This document shows positions 49,225 through 61,800 of a stretch of 64,000 bases of DNA, in pieces (the stretch's first letter is position 1; the number at the start of each line of letters is the position of its first letter). A program made the position numbers and the translations under genes. The notes beneath the pieces were generated by a model that was given only the letters and a program-made list of their open reading frames with translations, had not been told where the DNA came from and made no database searches. Source of the DNA: Struthio camelus (taxonomy: Eukaryota > Chordata > Aves > Struthioniformes > Struthionidae); assembly GCF_040807025.1 (NCBI RefSeq), contig NC_090952.1:4914001-4978000 (forward strand), in the 5' to 3' direction.

Positions 49225-51560
49225 GAGGGGGGCTCTGGGGTGCCCCACAAGACAATCCAAGCCTCAAGGGAGCTCCAAAAGGCAAACTGAGGAGCCTGGG
49301 GCGCATGGAGAAGTGAGCGGCAGGCTGAGGTACCAAATGGAGGGAGGGCTCCGAGGTGCTCTGGAAGGGGAAAAAAAACCCAAACAAACAAGCCCCAAGG
49401 CTCTGGGGATCCAAAAAGCAAAGCCGAGGGCTCCAGCACATCCCCACAGGCGAGCAGAAACATCTCAGATGCTTCAAAAGGCAAGCTCTCTCTCAAAGAG
49501 CTACAGAGGGCTCTAGGAAAAGCACCCTGAGGTGGCTAGAGCACCCTGAAAAGCACACTAAGGGCTCTGGGGTGTCCCAGAGGCACCCCCAGGGGTGCAG
49601 GGTGCCCCAAAAGCTACACTGAGGGTCCAGGGGCACCCTGAAAGGCACCCCAATCACTCTGGGGTGCAAGGAAAGGCACTCTGAGGGGGCCCAGGGGACC
49701 CCAAAATACATACCAACAGGCCCAGGACATACCTAAAAGGACATGAAATTGGTCTGTGGTGCCCTGAAAGCCGCATCTTGAGCTCTGGGGTGCACCAAAT
49801 GGCACAGCAAGGGGACCGACAGGCACTGAAAGGCACACCAAGGGGTCTGGGTGACCCCAAAAAGCACACCAAGGGGCCTTGGGCACCCTGGACGGCACAC
49901 CGAGGGGCTGAGGCACTCTGAAAGAAACACCGGGGGGTCCGCGCGGCCTGAGCAGCACAGCGAGAGGCCAGGAAAGCCCTGAAAGACATGGCAAACACTG
50001 CCAAAAGTGACACCGCGGGCTCCAGGGCAGCCCCAAACGCGCAATGGGGGCGCCGCGGAGCACCCACAGCCCCACTCGGGGCTCAGGCTGCACCGAAACG
50101 CCCACCGAGGAGCCCGGGGCAGCAGGAGAAAACTGCTGAGGGCGCCAGACCTCTCCGAAAGGCCCAACGCGGGGCCAGGGGCACCCCAAAAGCCACAACC
50201 GGAGCTCTGCGGAGCACAACAATGCACACCAAGGGCACAGGGCAGCACCCAAAGGCACCCTCAGCAGGGGCTGGCACCCCAAAAGGCACACCCAGGCTTT
50301 GAGGCACCCTGAAACGCACCCCGAGCAGCCATGGACACACCGCAAGGCAGACAAAAGGCGTCCAGGGCACCCCCAGAAGCACAACAAGGCCTCTACGGCA
50401 CCCCGAAAGCCACAACGACCCGCCTGGGACCTACCAAAAACCACACTACATGGCTCTGTGGTGCCCCAAAAGCCACATCCGCAGCCCTGGGCTGCCCCAA
50501 AAGCCACACCAAGGGGCCCAGCGCACACCAAAAGGCACCCTCAGCACCTCTAAGCACCCCAAAAGGCCCACCAGACGGCTCCATGGCACCCCCACACGCA
50601 CCCCGAGGGCGCTTCGGGCCCCCCCCCACGCACCCCGAGGGCCCTGGGCACACCAAAAGGCACGGGCAGGCACCCGCGACGCACCAACACGCCCATCGAG
50701 CTCCCTGGGCCACCAGGAGAGCCACAACCAGGGGCTGCAGAGGCACCACAAGGCACAACCAGGCCTCTGCGAGCAACCACACGCACCTCACAAGCCCTGG
50801 CCATCACCAAAAGACACCCCCGAGGGCCCAGGACACCCCCCAAGGGGCCACGAGGCCTCCACCGAGCACCCCAACCCTGACCCAAGGGCCACAGGCAACA
50901 CTAAAGGCATCGCAAAAGCCTCCAGGGAGCCACCAACTCACACCAAGGCACCCAGCAGCCACCAAAAAGCACACCGAGGGCTCTGGCTGGCCTGGAAGAG
51001 CACACGGATAAGTCCAGGGCACCCCCAAAGGCCCCCAAGAGGCCAGCGCAGCACCCAGAGGCACACTGAATGCCCTGGGGAGCACCAGTGGGCACCACGA
51101 GGGCTCTGGGGAGTCCCCAGAGGGGCAGCGACGGGTCTGGGCAGCACCACGGGGCACCTGAAGAGCCCCGCGGCGGGCACAAACGCACACCGAAGGGTCA
51201 CGGATGACACAAAAGCACAACATGGGGTCTGGGCACCCCCAAAGGCACCCCGAGGGGTCGCAGGTGCCCCAAAAGGCACACCAAATGACTCAGAGGCACC
51301 ACAACAGACAGACCAAGGGGGCTGGGATGGGGCCAAAAACCACCTCCAGGAGTGTGCGACGCCCCAGAGGGCACACGGAGGGCCTCGGCCACCTCCAAAA
51401 GAGTCCGAATGAGACCGCAGAGCCCATCCAAACCCGTCCAAACCTGCAGAGCCTGCCACAAGGCCGTCCGAGCATGCAGAGCCTGATACGAAGGGGTCCA
51501 GGACGCACCCAAAGGCACGCGGAGGCTCCACGGCCGCACTCGAAGGCATGTGGAGGATAC
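49225..51560. repeat. Degenerate ~32-bp minisatellite
   Basis: Tandem copies of a unit around GGCACCCTGAAAGGCACACC followed by GAGGGGCTCTGG, 30-32 bp, with high divergence (for example successive copies at 49,780-49,950). Stop-poor on both strands, so open frames such as 50,450-51,412 (plus) and 49,614-50,531 (minus) arise. It grades into the 31-bp family on the right and shares the words GCACCC, AAAGGCAC and GAGGC with it. Confidence 0.85.
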
Positions 51561-53212
51561 TCAACTTACCAGAACGACATTGTGACGCTCGCCAATCTTG
51601 TAGAACGACACTCGGTGGCTCCCTGGCCGCATCAAAAGGCACGCAGAGGCTCTCCCACTTCGTAGAATGACACTTGGAGGCAGCCCAGTCTCCTACAATG
51701 ACATTTGGAGACTCCCCGCTATCCTAAAATGACACTTTGAAGTTCCCCGGCCACACTGAAAGGCACGTGAAGGCTCCCCAGCCTCCTGGAATGAAACTCG
51801 AACGCTGCCCAGGCTCCTAGAATAACACTCAGAGGCTCTCCGGCCTCCTAGAACAACACTTGGACACTACACAATCTCCTAAGGCTGGGCTGCCCAGCCT
51901 CTTACAATGGGACTTGGAGACTGCCCGCTCTCCTACAACCACGCTCGAAGGCTCCCCGGCTGCACCGAAAAGCACGCCGAGGCTCCCCACCCATACCCAA
52001 AGCAACACAGACGCTGCCCGCTGTCCTACAACGACACACGGAGGCTCCCCAGCTTCCTACAATGACACGCCGAGGCTGCCTGGCTGCACCCAAATGCATG
52101 CAGAGCCTGCCCGGACCCTCACAAAGGCACGCGGAGCCTGTCCAGCAGTACCGAAAGGTGTGCGGAGGCTGCCCAACTGCACCCTAAGGCATGCGGAGGC
52201 TGACCACTCTCCTACAACAACACTCCAAGGCTCCCCAGCTGCACCGAAAAGCATGCTAAGGCTGCTCACCGTACCCAAACGCATGCAGGAGGCCAGACAG
52301 CCTCCGTGACGATACTCCGAGGCTCCCAGGCCTCCTAGAATGACACTCCAAGGCTGCCCGGCAGCACCCAAAGGCATGCTGAGGCTCCCAGGCCATACCG
52401 AAAGGTACACGGAGGCTGCCCAGCTTCCTAGAATGACGCTCGGTGGCTGCCCGGATAATTAGAATGATGCTCGGCGGCTGCTCACTCGCCTAGAAAGACA
52501 CTCCGAGGCGGCCCGCTCTCCTACAACGACACTCGGAGGCTGCCCGGCCGCACCCAAAGGCACGCGGAGGCTGCCCGGACCCTCACAAAGGCACGTGGAG
52601 GCTGCCCAGTTGATTAGAATGACACTTGGAGGCTGCCCACTCTCCTACCACCCCACTTGGAGGCTGCTCACTCTCCCAGAACGACACTCCCAGGCTCCCC
52701 AGCTGTACCGAAAAGCACACCAAGGCTCCCCACCCATAGCCAAACGCAGGCGGAGGCTGCCCGCTCTCCCTGGAATGGCACGCGGAGGCTGCCGGCCGTA
52801 CCAAAAGGAACGCAGAGGCTCCCCGGCTTCCTAGAACGACACTCGGAGGCTGCCTGGCCGCACCCAACGGCATGCCGCGGCTCCCTGGCTGTACCGAAAG
52901 GTACACGGAGGCTCCTCACTCTCCTACAACGACACTCGGAGCCTACCGGCCATACTGAAAGGTAGGTGGAGGCTCCTCAGCCTCACCCAAAGGCACCCGG
53001 AGGCTCCTCAGCCTCCTAGAACAACACTTGGAGGTAACCCGGCTGCACCTGAAGGCACACGGAGACTCCCCAGTCTCCTCGAACAACGCTCGGAGGCTCC
53101 CCGGCCTGCTAGACCAACACGCAGCTGCCTGGTCTCTCAGAAAGACACACGGAGGCTGCCCAGCCTCCCAGAACGACACGTGGAGGCTGCCCAGCTGCAC
53201 CCAAAGGCAGAA
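51561..53212. repeat. Degenerate 31-bp minisatellite
   Basis: Tandem copies of ACTCGGAGGCTGCCCGGC plus a variable CTCCTAGAACGAC or CGCACCCAAAGGC tail, 31 bp (clear run at 52,620-52,860). Two tail types alternate irregularly. Ends directly at the isolated ATAD2-unit fragment. Confidence 0.9.
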
Positions 53213-55242
53213 GGAGGGCTGCCTGGGGCACTTTAGGGAGATGCCCCCACCTCCCTGCCCACTCCCCGAGGCCGCCAGGGGGCAGGCGCAGCCACAGGAG
53301 GGCTTCCCCAGGCTGGGGCTCCCCTCAGGCCTTCCAGCCCTGCCATGTCCCCACCTCGGGGATGCTGGGCTACACCTGCTGGCAAGGAGAGGCTCTGCTG
53401 AGGAAGGCAGGCCTAAGGGAGCAACCGAATGAACACAGAGGAAGACTGTGACTGCCCTCAGTGATCTTGTGGGCAGGAAGGGCCGAGCCCTAGCTGTTGC
53501 TTCCCTAGGCCACGAGCATGGAGCTGGCCGAGCCTAGTGAAGCAGCAGAGGGGTTTGCTCTCTCACCCTGAGAACTGCGTTCAGACAAATGCACCAGGAA
53601 TGTGTCCCAACAGTGTCAAAGCCTGGGAAAAATAAAAGAAAAACAAAGCAGAACCCAAACCCTTTTTGGCAATGGTCATTTCTTTCCCTCGGCACTAAAA
53701 AGCCTCTGCATTAGGGACATCCACTGGGAATAGTGGGCTTGGGGTGGGTGCTAATTTGGGGGAGGGGGGAGGGTTGAAAAATGTGATCCTCATGAGCCGA
53801 AATCCCCATTTTCAGTCCAAAGTCACTCATTTTGCAGAAGAAAAATGTGATGCTCGCACACAGCCTACAATACTCGCAGCGCCCTCACACTGCTTGGGTT
53901 CCCCGTGGAGGAGGTGCTTCGCAGAGGGAAATGGAAGGACTGGGAGGCTGCAGGGAGAGGACCAGAGGAGACTTGAGCATGCATGAGGGGAAGAGAGGGG
54001 ATCTGAGCACAGGCAGAGGGGCAGAGAGCACGTGAGCGTGCCTGGAGAAGGGATCTGAGGGTGCCCAAAGGAGCCTGGAGGATGCCAAGGGGGCAACCGA
54101 GGCGGTTGCAAGGCACACGACTGCGCAGCCCAAGAAAGCCAACAGGGACAGAAAGGCTGCCGAGAGCCCCTGGCTTCAACAGCCCAGGAAGGCAGCCCGC
54201 TCAGGGCGCCGGTGCCTCTTCCGGAGCCGGAGAGTTGTGTAAGCATGCCCGTGTCTCTGCAGGAGAGCATATTCACGCAGCTCGGGAGGAGAACATCCAC
54301 CAAAGACAGGTCCATGTGTAGGCAAGCCTTCTGTCACCTTCCTGTCCGTGTGCCTCTGCTCACCCAAGTGCAACGGGAGTGGGACAAAGAAGCGCTCGCT
54401 TGCGTGTATGTGGTACAGAGGTGTCCGAAGCCTGGGGGAAGGCCATGGCAAAGTGTCCGAGATGTCAACCTCTCTCTGCTTGGCAGAGCAGAAATTGGCC
54501 TCTTCAATGAAAGGAGCAAGAGCTGCTCAGGAAAGAGCTTGTTCACTTGCAAAGGGCACGCTCGGCAGCACCCCCTTCCTACTTGTGCCCTCCGCACGCT
54601 GGTGCTACCTGGAAGCATCACCTGGCCAATGCCTCGTCTTTTCCACACATAACCACTCGAGGGGCTTTTTTTTTTTTTTTTCTCAGGAGAGCACTGGGGC
54701 GTGTGTGCAGTGCGCGCGTGTGCGTTGAGGTGCCTTTGTGGAGAAGGTGCTGAGCCTTGTTGCTGGGGGAACATGGGGAGGGGGCGAGCAGGAGAGTGCT
54801 GGGGAGACGTTGGGAGGGTTTGTGGCTGGCGAGAGCCTCTGCTTCATTAAGGTTACCTGATCGAGGACCAAGGGGCAAGTGAGAAGAAAACTCCACAGAG
54901 ACCTGAACCTGACAGGCGAGGGAGAACAGACAAGGGCAAAGGCCAAAAGCCTCCAGTCTCTACTTACCTGGCCCTGAGGCCACTACAGGCATAGTCTGGG
55001 AGAGGGATAACCTGGGCTTTGTAAGTGATGAGGAGTCCTGAGGATTTGGGGTTGTTCACGGGGGGTCGTGGACCCGTGCAGAACGGAGTAAGCAATGTGT
55101 GGGGCAGGGGATCAAGGAGGAAGAAAGAGGGGGAATGGGATGGAGGGGTGCAAGAGGGGCCTCTGAACAGCACTGCGAGGCTTCTGAAGGAGCAACAATA
55201 GCAAAACAGCCAGGAAGACACCTTCAAAGGATTGACATGAGC

Positions 55243-55248
55243 TTTATT
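55243..55248 (-). promoter_or_regulatory. Poly(A) signal AATAAA, 3' fragment
   Basis: Retained behind the orphan terminal exon at 55,284-55,325. Confidence 0.85.
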
Positions 55249-55283
55249 CATATATTCTAGACGCCCCTTTTCTGAGTTTCACG

Positions 55284-55625
55284 TTACTGAGCACGGGAGA
55301 AGTTTTCAATTGCTTCCTTCATTTCCTAAAACAAAAAAAAAGAAGATAAAAAATAATAATAGTCACCAACCAAACAAAGACAAGCTTGCTATAAGCTGGA
55401 AGACAAACGCAAACCCTCGGTAGCTGAGTTCTTTAGAGAAAATAAAAGGATCTGTAGATGCATACAATTGCTGCTTGGCTCTACTTAGCAAATTACCTCG
55501 ATTAACTGAGTTTTGTCATTGTCCTGCCGGTGGTGGTAAATACACTGGCTGAGCAGCAGATGGAGTTTCTCGAGGTGGCGTATGCTGCAGTCCTTGGTTG
55601 CCTCGCCCACAGCATTCAGCAGCTG
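55284..55625 (-). pseudogene. ATAD2: ATAD2-like 3' fragment (last two exons)
   Basis: Only the two terminal exons (55,497-55,625 and 55,284-55,325, stop TAA) and the AATAAA signal (55,243-55,248) survive in the isolated unit fragment. The sequence needed upstream is replaced at 55,809 by inverted satellite. The satellite's stop-poor strand runs in the same direction as this fragment, so read-through transcripts ending at this poly(A) site are conceivable, but that is inference. Confidence 0.88.
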
Positions 55626-55808
55626 CTGAAGAAAAAAGCCAGACAGTAGACATTTACAGTAGCACGAGATCTTCTGAGCAGGCTCTCAATGTGTTCACAC
55701 ACACACAAGAAGGCAGTCCAACACAACTCTCATCCTACTTTCTCGTATCGCTAAATAAAGGAGGAGTGAAACGTCAGGGAACAGACTTAAGCATGGCACC
55801 GGATTTCC

Positions 55809-58800
55809 TGAAACCACTCTGCCAAGCCCAAAACCACTCCGCTAGGGCTGGAACAGCTCCGGCAAGCCCAAAACCACTGTGTCAGTCCAAAAAAAACTCT
55901 GTCAGAGCTAAAACCACTCCGTCGGGGCGGAAACCACTCCATCGGGGCTGAAACCGCTCCGCTGACCTTAAAACCACCCTGCCGACCTTGAAACCACTGC
56001 GCCGAACTTAAAACCACTCCGTCGGGCCTAAAACCACTCCGCTGGGGCTGAAACCACTCCGCCGAGCCTGAAAACCACTCTGCCGACCCTGAAACCACTC
56101 CGCCCGGGGCTGAAACCACTCCACCGGGGCTGAAACCAGTCCGTCGGGGCTGAAACCACTCCGCTGAGCCTAAAACCACTCCGTCAGGGCCAAAACCACT
56201 CCGTCGGGCCGGAAACCACTCCGCCAAGCCCTAAACAACTCCGCCGGTGCTGAAACCACTCCGCCAAGCCCAAAACCACTGCGTCGGGGCCGAAACCACT
56301 CCGTCGGGGCTGAAACCACTCCGTCGGGGCTGAAACCACTCTGGCAAGCCTAAAACCACTGCGTCGGGGCTGAAACCACTCCGCCGAGCCTGAAAACACT
56401 GCATCAGGGCTGAAACCAATCCGTCAGGGTCAAAACCACTGCTTTGGGGCTGAAACCAGTCTGTCGGGCCTAAAACCACTCCGCCGAGCCTGAAAACACT
56501 GCATCAGGGCTGAAACCAATCCGTCAGGGTCAAAACCACTGCTTTGGGGCTGAAACCACTCCGCCAAGCCCCAAACCACTGCGTTGGGGCTGAAACCACT
56601 CCGCCAGGGCCAAAACCACTCTGCCAAGACTAAAACCACTACGTGAGGCCCAAAACCACTCCGTCGGAGCGGAAAGCACTCTTTCGAGCCCGAAACCACA
56701 CCATCGGGGCCTAAAACCATTCTGCCAAGCCTAAAACCACTCCACCAGGGACAAAACCACTGCGTTGGGGCCGAAACCACTCCGCCTAAGCCCAAAACCA
56801 GCGCGTTGGGGCCGAAACCTCTCTTTTGAGCCCAAAACCACTCCGTCAGCCCTAAAACCACTGCGCTGGGGCTGAAACCGCTCTGCCAAGTCTGAAACCA
56901 CTCCGCCAAGCCCAAAACCACTCCGTCAGGCTGAAAACCACTCCATCAAGGGCCAAAACCACTGTGCCAAGCCTAAAACCACTCCGTCAGGCCTAAAACC
57001 ATTCTGCCGCGCCTAAAACAACTCCATCGGGGCCAAAACCGCTCCACCAGTGCTGAAACCACTCCGTCGGGGCCGAAACTACTCTGTAAAGCCCAAAACT
57101 GCTGCGTTGGGGCTGAAACAACTCCGCTGAGCGGAAAACCACTCTGTCGGGGCTGAAACCACTCCGTCGGGGCGGAAAACACTCCGCCAGGGCCAAAACC
57201 ACTACATGAGGCCGAAAACCACTCCGTCGGGGCCAAAACCACTCTGCCAAGCATAAAACCACTCCGTCAGGGACGAAACCACTCCGCCAAGCATAAAACC
57301 ACTGCGTTGGGGCTGAAACCACTCCGTCAGCCCTAAAACCACTGCATCGGGACTGAAACCACTCCGCTGGGACTGAAACCACTCCGCTGGGGCCGAAACC
57401 ACTCTGTCGGGGCTGAAACCACTCCGCTGGGTCTGAAACCACTCCGCCAGCGCCAAAACCACTCTGTCGGGGCCGAAACCACTCCGCCGGCCTTAAAACA
57501 ACTCCGTCGGGGCCGAAACCAATCCGCCGGGGCCGAAAACACTCCGCGGAGCCTGAAACCACTCCGCCGAGCCTGAAACCACTCCGCCAAACCTGAAACC
57601 ACTTCGCCGAGCCTGAAACCACTCCGTCGGGGCTGAAACCACTCCGCTGGGGCTGAAACCACTCCGCCAAGCCTAAAACCACTCCGTTGGGGCCGAAACC
57701 ACGCCGCTGGGGCTGAAACCAGTCCGTCGGAGCTGAAACCAGTCCACCAAGCCCAAAACCACTGCGCCGGGGCGGAAACCGCTCCGTTAGGGCACAACCA
57801 CTGCGTTGGGGCTGAAACCACTCCGTCGGGGCTGAAACCACTCCGCCAAGTCCAAAACCACTACAAGAGGCCGAAAACCACTCTGTCGGGGCCGAAACCA
57901 CTCTGCCAAGCATAAAACCACTCCGTCGGGGATGAAACCACTCCGCTGGGGCTGAAACCTCTGCGTTGGGGCTGAAACCAGTCTGTCGGGCCTAAAACCA
58001 CTCCGCCGAGCCTGAAAACACTGCATCAGGGCTGAAACCAATCCGTCAGGGTCAAAACCACTGCTTTGGGGCTGAAACCACTCCGCCAAGCCCCAAACCA
58101 CTGCGTTGGGGCTGAAACCACCCCGCCAGGGCCAAAACCACTCTGCCAAGACTAAAACCACTACGTGAGGCCCAAAACCACTCCGTCGGAGCGGAAAGCA
58201 CTCTTTCGAGCCCGAAACCACACCATCGGGGCCTAAAACCATTCTGCCAAGCCTAAAACCACTCCACCGGGGACAAAACCACTGCGTTGGGGCCGAAACC
58301 ACTCCGCCTAAGCCCAAAACCAGCGCGTTGGGGCCGAAACCTCTCTTTCGAGCCCAAAACCACTCCGTCAGCCCTAAAACCACTGCGCTGGGGCTGAAAC
58401 CGCTCCGCCAAGTCTGAAACCACTCCGCCAAGCCCAAAACCACTCCGTCAGGCTGAAAACCACTCCATCAAGGGCCAAAACCACTGTGCCAAGCCTAAAA
58501 CCACTCCGTCAGGCCTAAAACCATTCTGCCGCGCCTAAAACAACTCCATCGGGGCCAAAACCGCTCCACCAGTGCTGAAACCACTCCGTTGGGGCCGAAA
58601 CTACTCCGCTGAGCTGAAAACCACTCTGTCGGGGCGGAAACCACTGCGTCGGGGCGGAAACCACTCCGCCAGGGCCAAAACCACTCCGCTGACATTAAAA
58701 CCACTGCACCAAGCCTAAAACCACCCCGTCGGGGCTGAAACCACTCCGCCGAGCCGAAAACCACTGCGTTGGGACTGAAACCACTCCGCCGAGCCTGAAA

Positions 58801-61800
58801 CCACTCCATCGGGGCTGAAACCACTCCGCCGAGCCTAAAACAACTCCGTCGGGGCTGAAATCACTCCGCCGAGCCTAAAACCACTGCGTCGGGGCTGAAA
58901 CCACTGTGCTGGGGCAGAAATTGCTCCGTCAGGCTTAAAAGCACTGTGTCAGGCCGAAAACCACTGCGTCGGGGCTGAAACCACTCCGCCGAGCCTAAAA
59001 CCACTGCGTCGGGGCTGAAACCACTCCGCCGACATTAAGACCACTGCGGCAAGCCTAAAACCACTGCGTTGGGGCTGAAACCACTCCGCCGAGCCTAAAA
59101 CCACTGTGCTGGGGCTGAAACCACTCCGCCGAGCCTAAAACCACTGCGTCGGGGCTGAAACCACTCCGCCGAGCCTAAAACCACTGCGTCGGGGCTGAAA
59201 CCACTCTGGCAAGCCTAAAACCACTGCGTCGGGGCCCAAACCACTCTGCCGAGCCTGAAACCACCCCGTCGGGGCCAAAATCACTCTGCCGAGCCTAAAA
59301 CCACTGCGTCGGGGCCGAAATCACTCTGCCGAGCCTGAAACCACTCCGTCGGGGCGGAAACCACTCCGCTGGGGCTGAAACCACTCCGCCAAGCCTAAAA
59401 CCACTCCGTCGGGGCCGAAACCACTCTGCCGAGCCTAAAAACACTGCGTCGGGGCTGAAACCACTCTGTCGGGGCTGAAACCACTCCACCGAGACTGAAA
59501 CCACTCCGCCGGGGCTGAAACCACTCTGTCGGGACCGAAACCACTCCACCAAGGGTGAAACCACTCCGCCGAGCCTGAAACCACTCCGCCGACCTTAAAA
59601 ACACTCCGTCAGGGCCAAAACCACTCCGCCGACCTTAAAACCACTCCGTCGGGGCGGAAACCACTCCACCGTCCTTAAAACCACTCCGTCGATCCTGAAA
59701 CCACTCCATCGGGGTCGAAACCACTCCGTTGGGGCCGAAACCACTCCGCCGGGGCTGAAACCACTCCGCCAAGCCCAAAACCACTGCGTCAGTCCAAAAA
59801 AACTCTGTCAGGGCGGAAACCGCTCCGTCGGGGCGGAAACCACTCCACCAGCGCTGAAACCACTCCGCCGAACCTGAAACCACTCCGCCAAACCTGAAAC
59901 AACTCCGTCAAACCTGAAACCACTCCGCCGAGCCTAAAACAACTCCATCGGGGCCAAAACCGCTCCACCAGTGCTGAAACCACTCCATCGGGGCCGAAAC
60001 TACTCTGTAAAGCCCAAAACTGCTGCGTCGGGGCCGAAACCACTCCGCCGACCTTAAAACCACTCCGCTGAGCTGAAAACCACTCTGTTGGGGCTGAAAC
60101 CACTCCGCCGGGCCTGAAACCACTCTGCCGAGCCTGAAAACCACTCTGCCGAGCCTGAAACCACTCTGCCCGGGCTGAAACCACTCCACCGGGGCTGAAA
60201 CCACTCCGCCGGGGCTGAAACCACTCCGCAGGGGCGGAAACCACTCCGTCAGGGCCAAAACCACTCCATTGGGCCTGAAACCACTCCGCCAAGCCGAAAA
60301 CCACTGCGCCAGTCCAAAAAAAACTCTGTCAGGGCTGAAACCACTCCGTCGGGGCGGAAACCACTCCGCCAGCACTGAAACCACTCCGCTGACCTTAAAA
60401 CCACTCTGTCGGGGCCGAAACCACTCCGCCGGCCTTAAAACAACTCCGTCGGGGCCGAAACCAATCCGCCGGGGCCGAAACCACTCCGCCAAGCCTGAAA
60501 CCACTCCGCCGAGCCTGAAACCACTCCGCCAAACCTGAAACCACTTCGCCGAGCCTGAAACCACTCCGTCGGGGCTGAAACCACTCCGCTGGGGCTGAAA
60601 CCACTCCGCCAAGCCTAAAACCACTCCGTTGGGGCCGAAACCACGCCGCTGGGGCTGAAACCAGTCCGTCGGAGCTGAAACCAGTCCACCAAGCCCAAAA
60701 CCACTGCGCCGGGGCGGAAACCGCTCCGTTAGGGCACAACCACTGCGTTGGGGCTGAAACCACTCCGTCGGGGCTGAAACCACTCCGCCAAGTCCAAAAC
60801 CACTACAAGAGGCCGAAAACCACTCTGTCGGGGCCGAAACCACTCTGCCAAGCATAAAACCACTCCGTCGGGGATGAAACCACTCCGCTGGGGCTGAAAC
60901 CTCTGCGTTGGGGCTGAAACCAGTCTGTCGGGCCTAAAACCACTCCGCCGAGCCTGAAAACACTGCATCAGGGCTGAAACCAATCCGTCAGGGTCAAAAC
61001 CACTGCTTTGGGGCTGAAACCACTCCGCCAAGCCCCAAACCACTGCGTTGGGGCTGAAACCACTCCGCCAGGGCCAAAACCACTCTGCCAAGACTAAAAC
61101 CACGACGTGAGGCCCAAAACCACTCCGTCGGAGCGGAAAGCACTCTTTCGAGCCCGAAACCACACCATCGGGGCCTAAAACCATTCTGCCAAGCCTAAAA
61201 CCACTCCACCAGGGACAAAACCACTGCGTTGGGGCCGAAACCACTCCGCCTAAGCCCAAAACCAGCGCGTTGGGGCCGAAACCTCTCTTTCGAGCCCAAA
61301 ACCACTCCGTCAGCCCTAAAACCACTGCGCTGGGGCTGAAACCGCTCCGCCAAGTCTGAAACCACTCCGCCAAGCCCAAAACCACTCCGTCAGGCTGAAA
61401 ACCACTCCATCAAGGGCCAAAACCACTGTGCCAAGCCTAAAACCACTCCGTCAGGCCTAAAACCATTCTGCCGCGCCTAAAACAACTCCATCGGGGCCAA
61501 AACCGCTCCACCAGTGCTGAAACCACTCCGTCGGGGCCGAAACTACTCTGTAAAGCCCAAAACTGCTGCGTCGGGGCCGAAACAACTCCGCTGAGCTGAA
61601 AACCACTCTGTCGGGGCGGAAACCACTGCGTCGGGGCGGAAACCACTCCGCCAGGGCCAAAACCACTCCGCTGACATTAAAACCACTGCACCAAGCCTAA
61701 AACCACCCCGTCGGGGCTGAAACCACTCCGCCGAGCCGAAAACCACTGCGTTGGGACTGAAACCACTCCGCCGAGCCTGAAACCACTCCATCGGGGCTGA

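Larger units (their letters stand above)
53218..55808. repeat. Isolated internal fragment of the 13-kb unit
   Basis: This stretch matches unit positions ~3,248-5,833 in the same orientation as the main array (offset +49,969, then +49,975 after a 6-bp insertion near 55,067). On the left it abuts the 31-bp minisatellite, with a one-base difference just inside (GGG for GGGG). On the right it stops within ...GGATTTCC and runs straight into inverted 20-bp satellite. It contains the last two ATAD2-like exons and their poly(A) signal. Confidence 0.95.

Noticed and set aside
50450-51412. 320-codon plus-strand frame in the 32-bp repeats
   Set aside because: Product of stop-poor tandem repeats; comparable frames exist on the minus strand (49,614-50,531).
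51561-53212. CRISPR-like periodic repeats
   Set aside because: The 31-bp units abut directly, are degenerate, have no constant-length unique spacers and no cas genes, and the genome is eukaryotic.
56993-57913. 306-codon Trp/Phe/Arg-rich repeat 'protein' and similar frames throughout the satellite
   Set aside because: Any frame of the G-rich strand is open by composition, so an open frame is not evidence of a gene; kept only as a finding about coding asymmetry.
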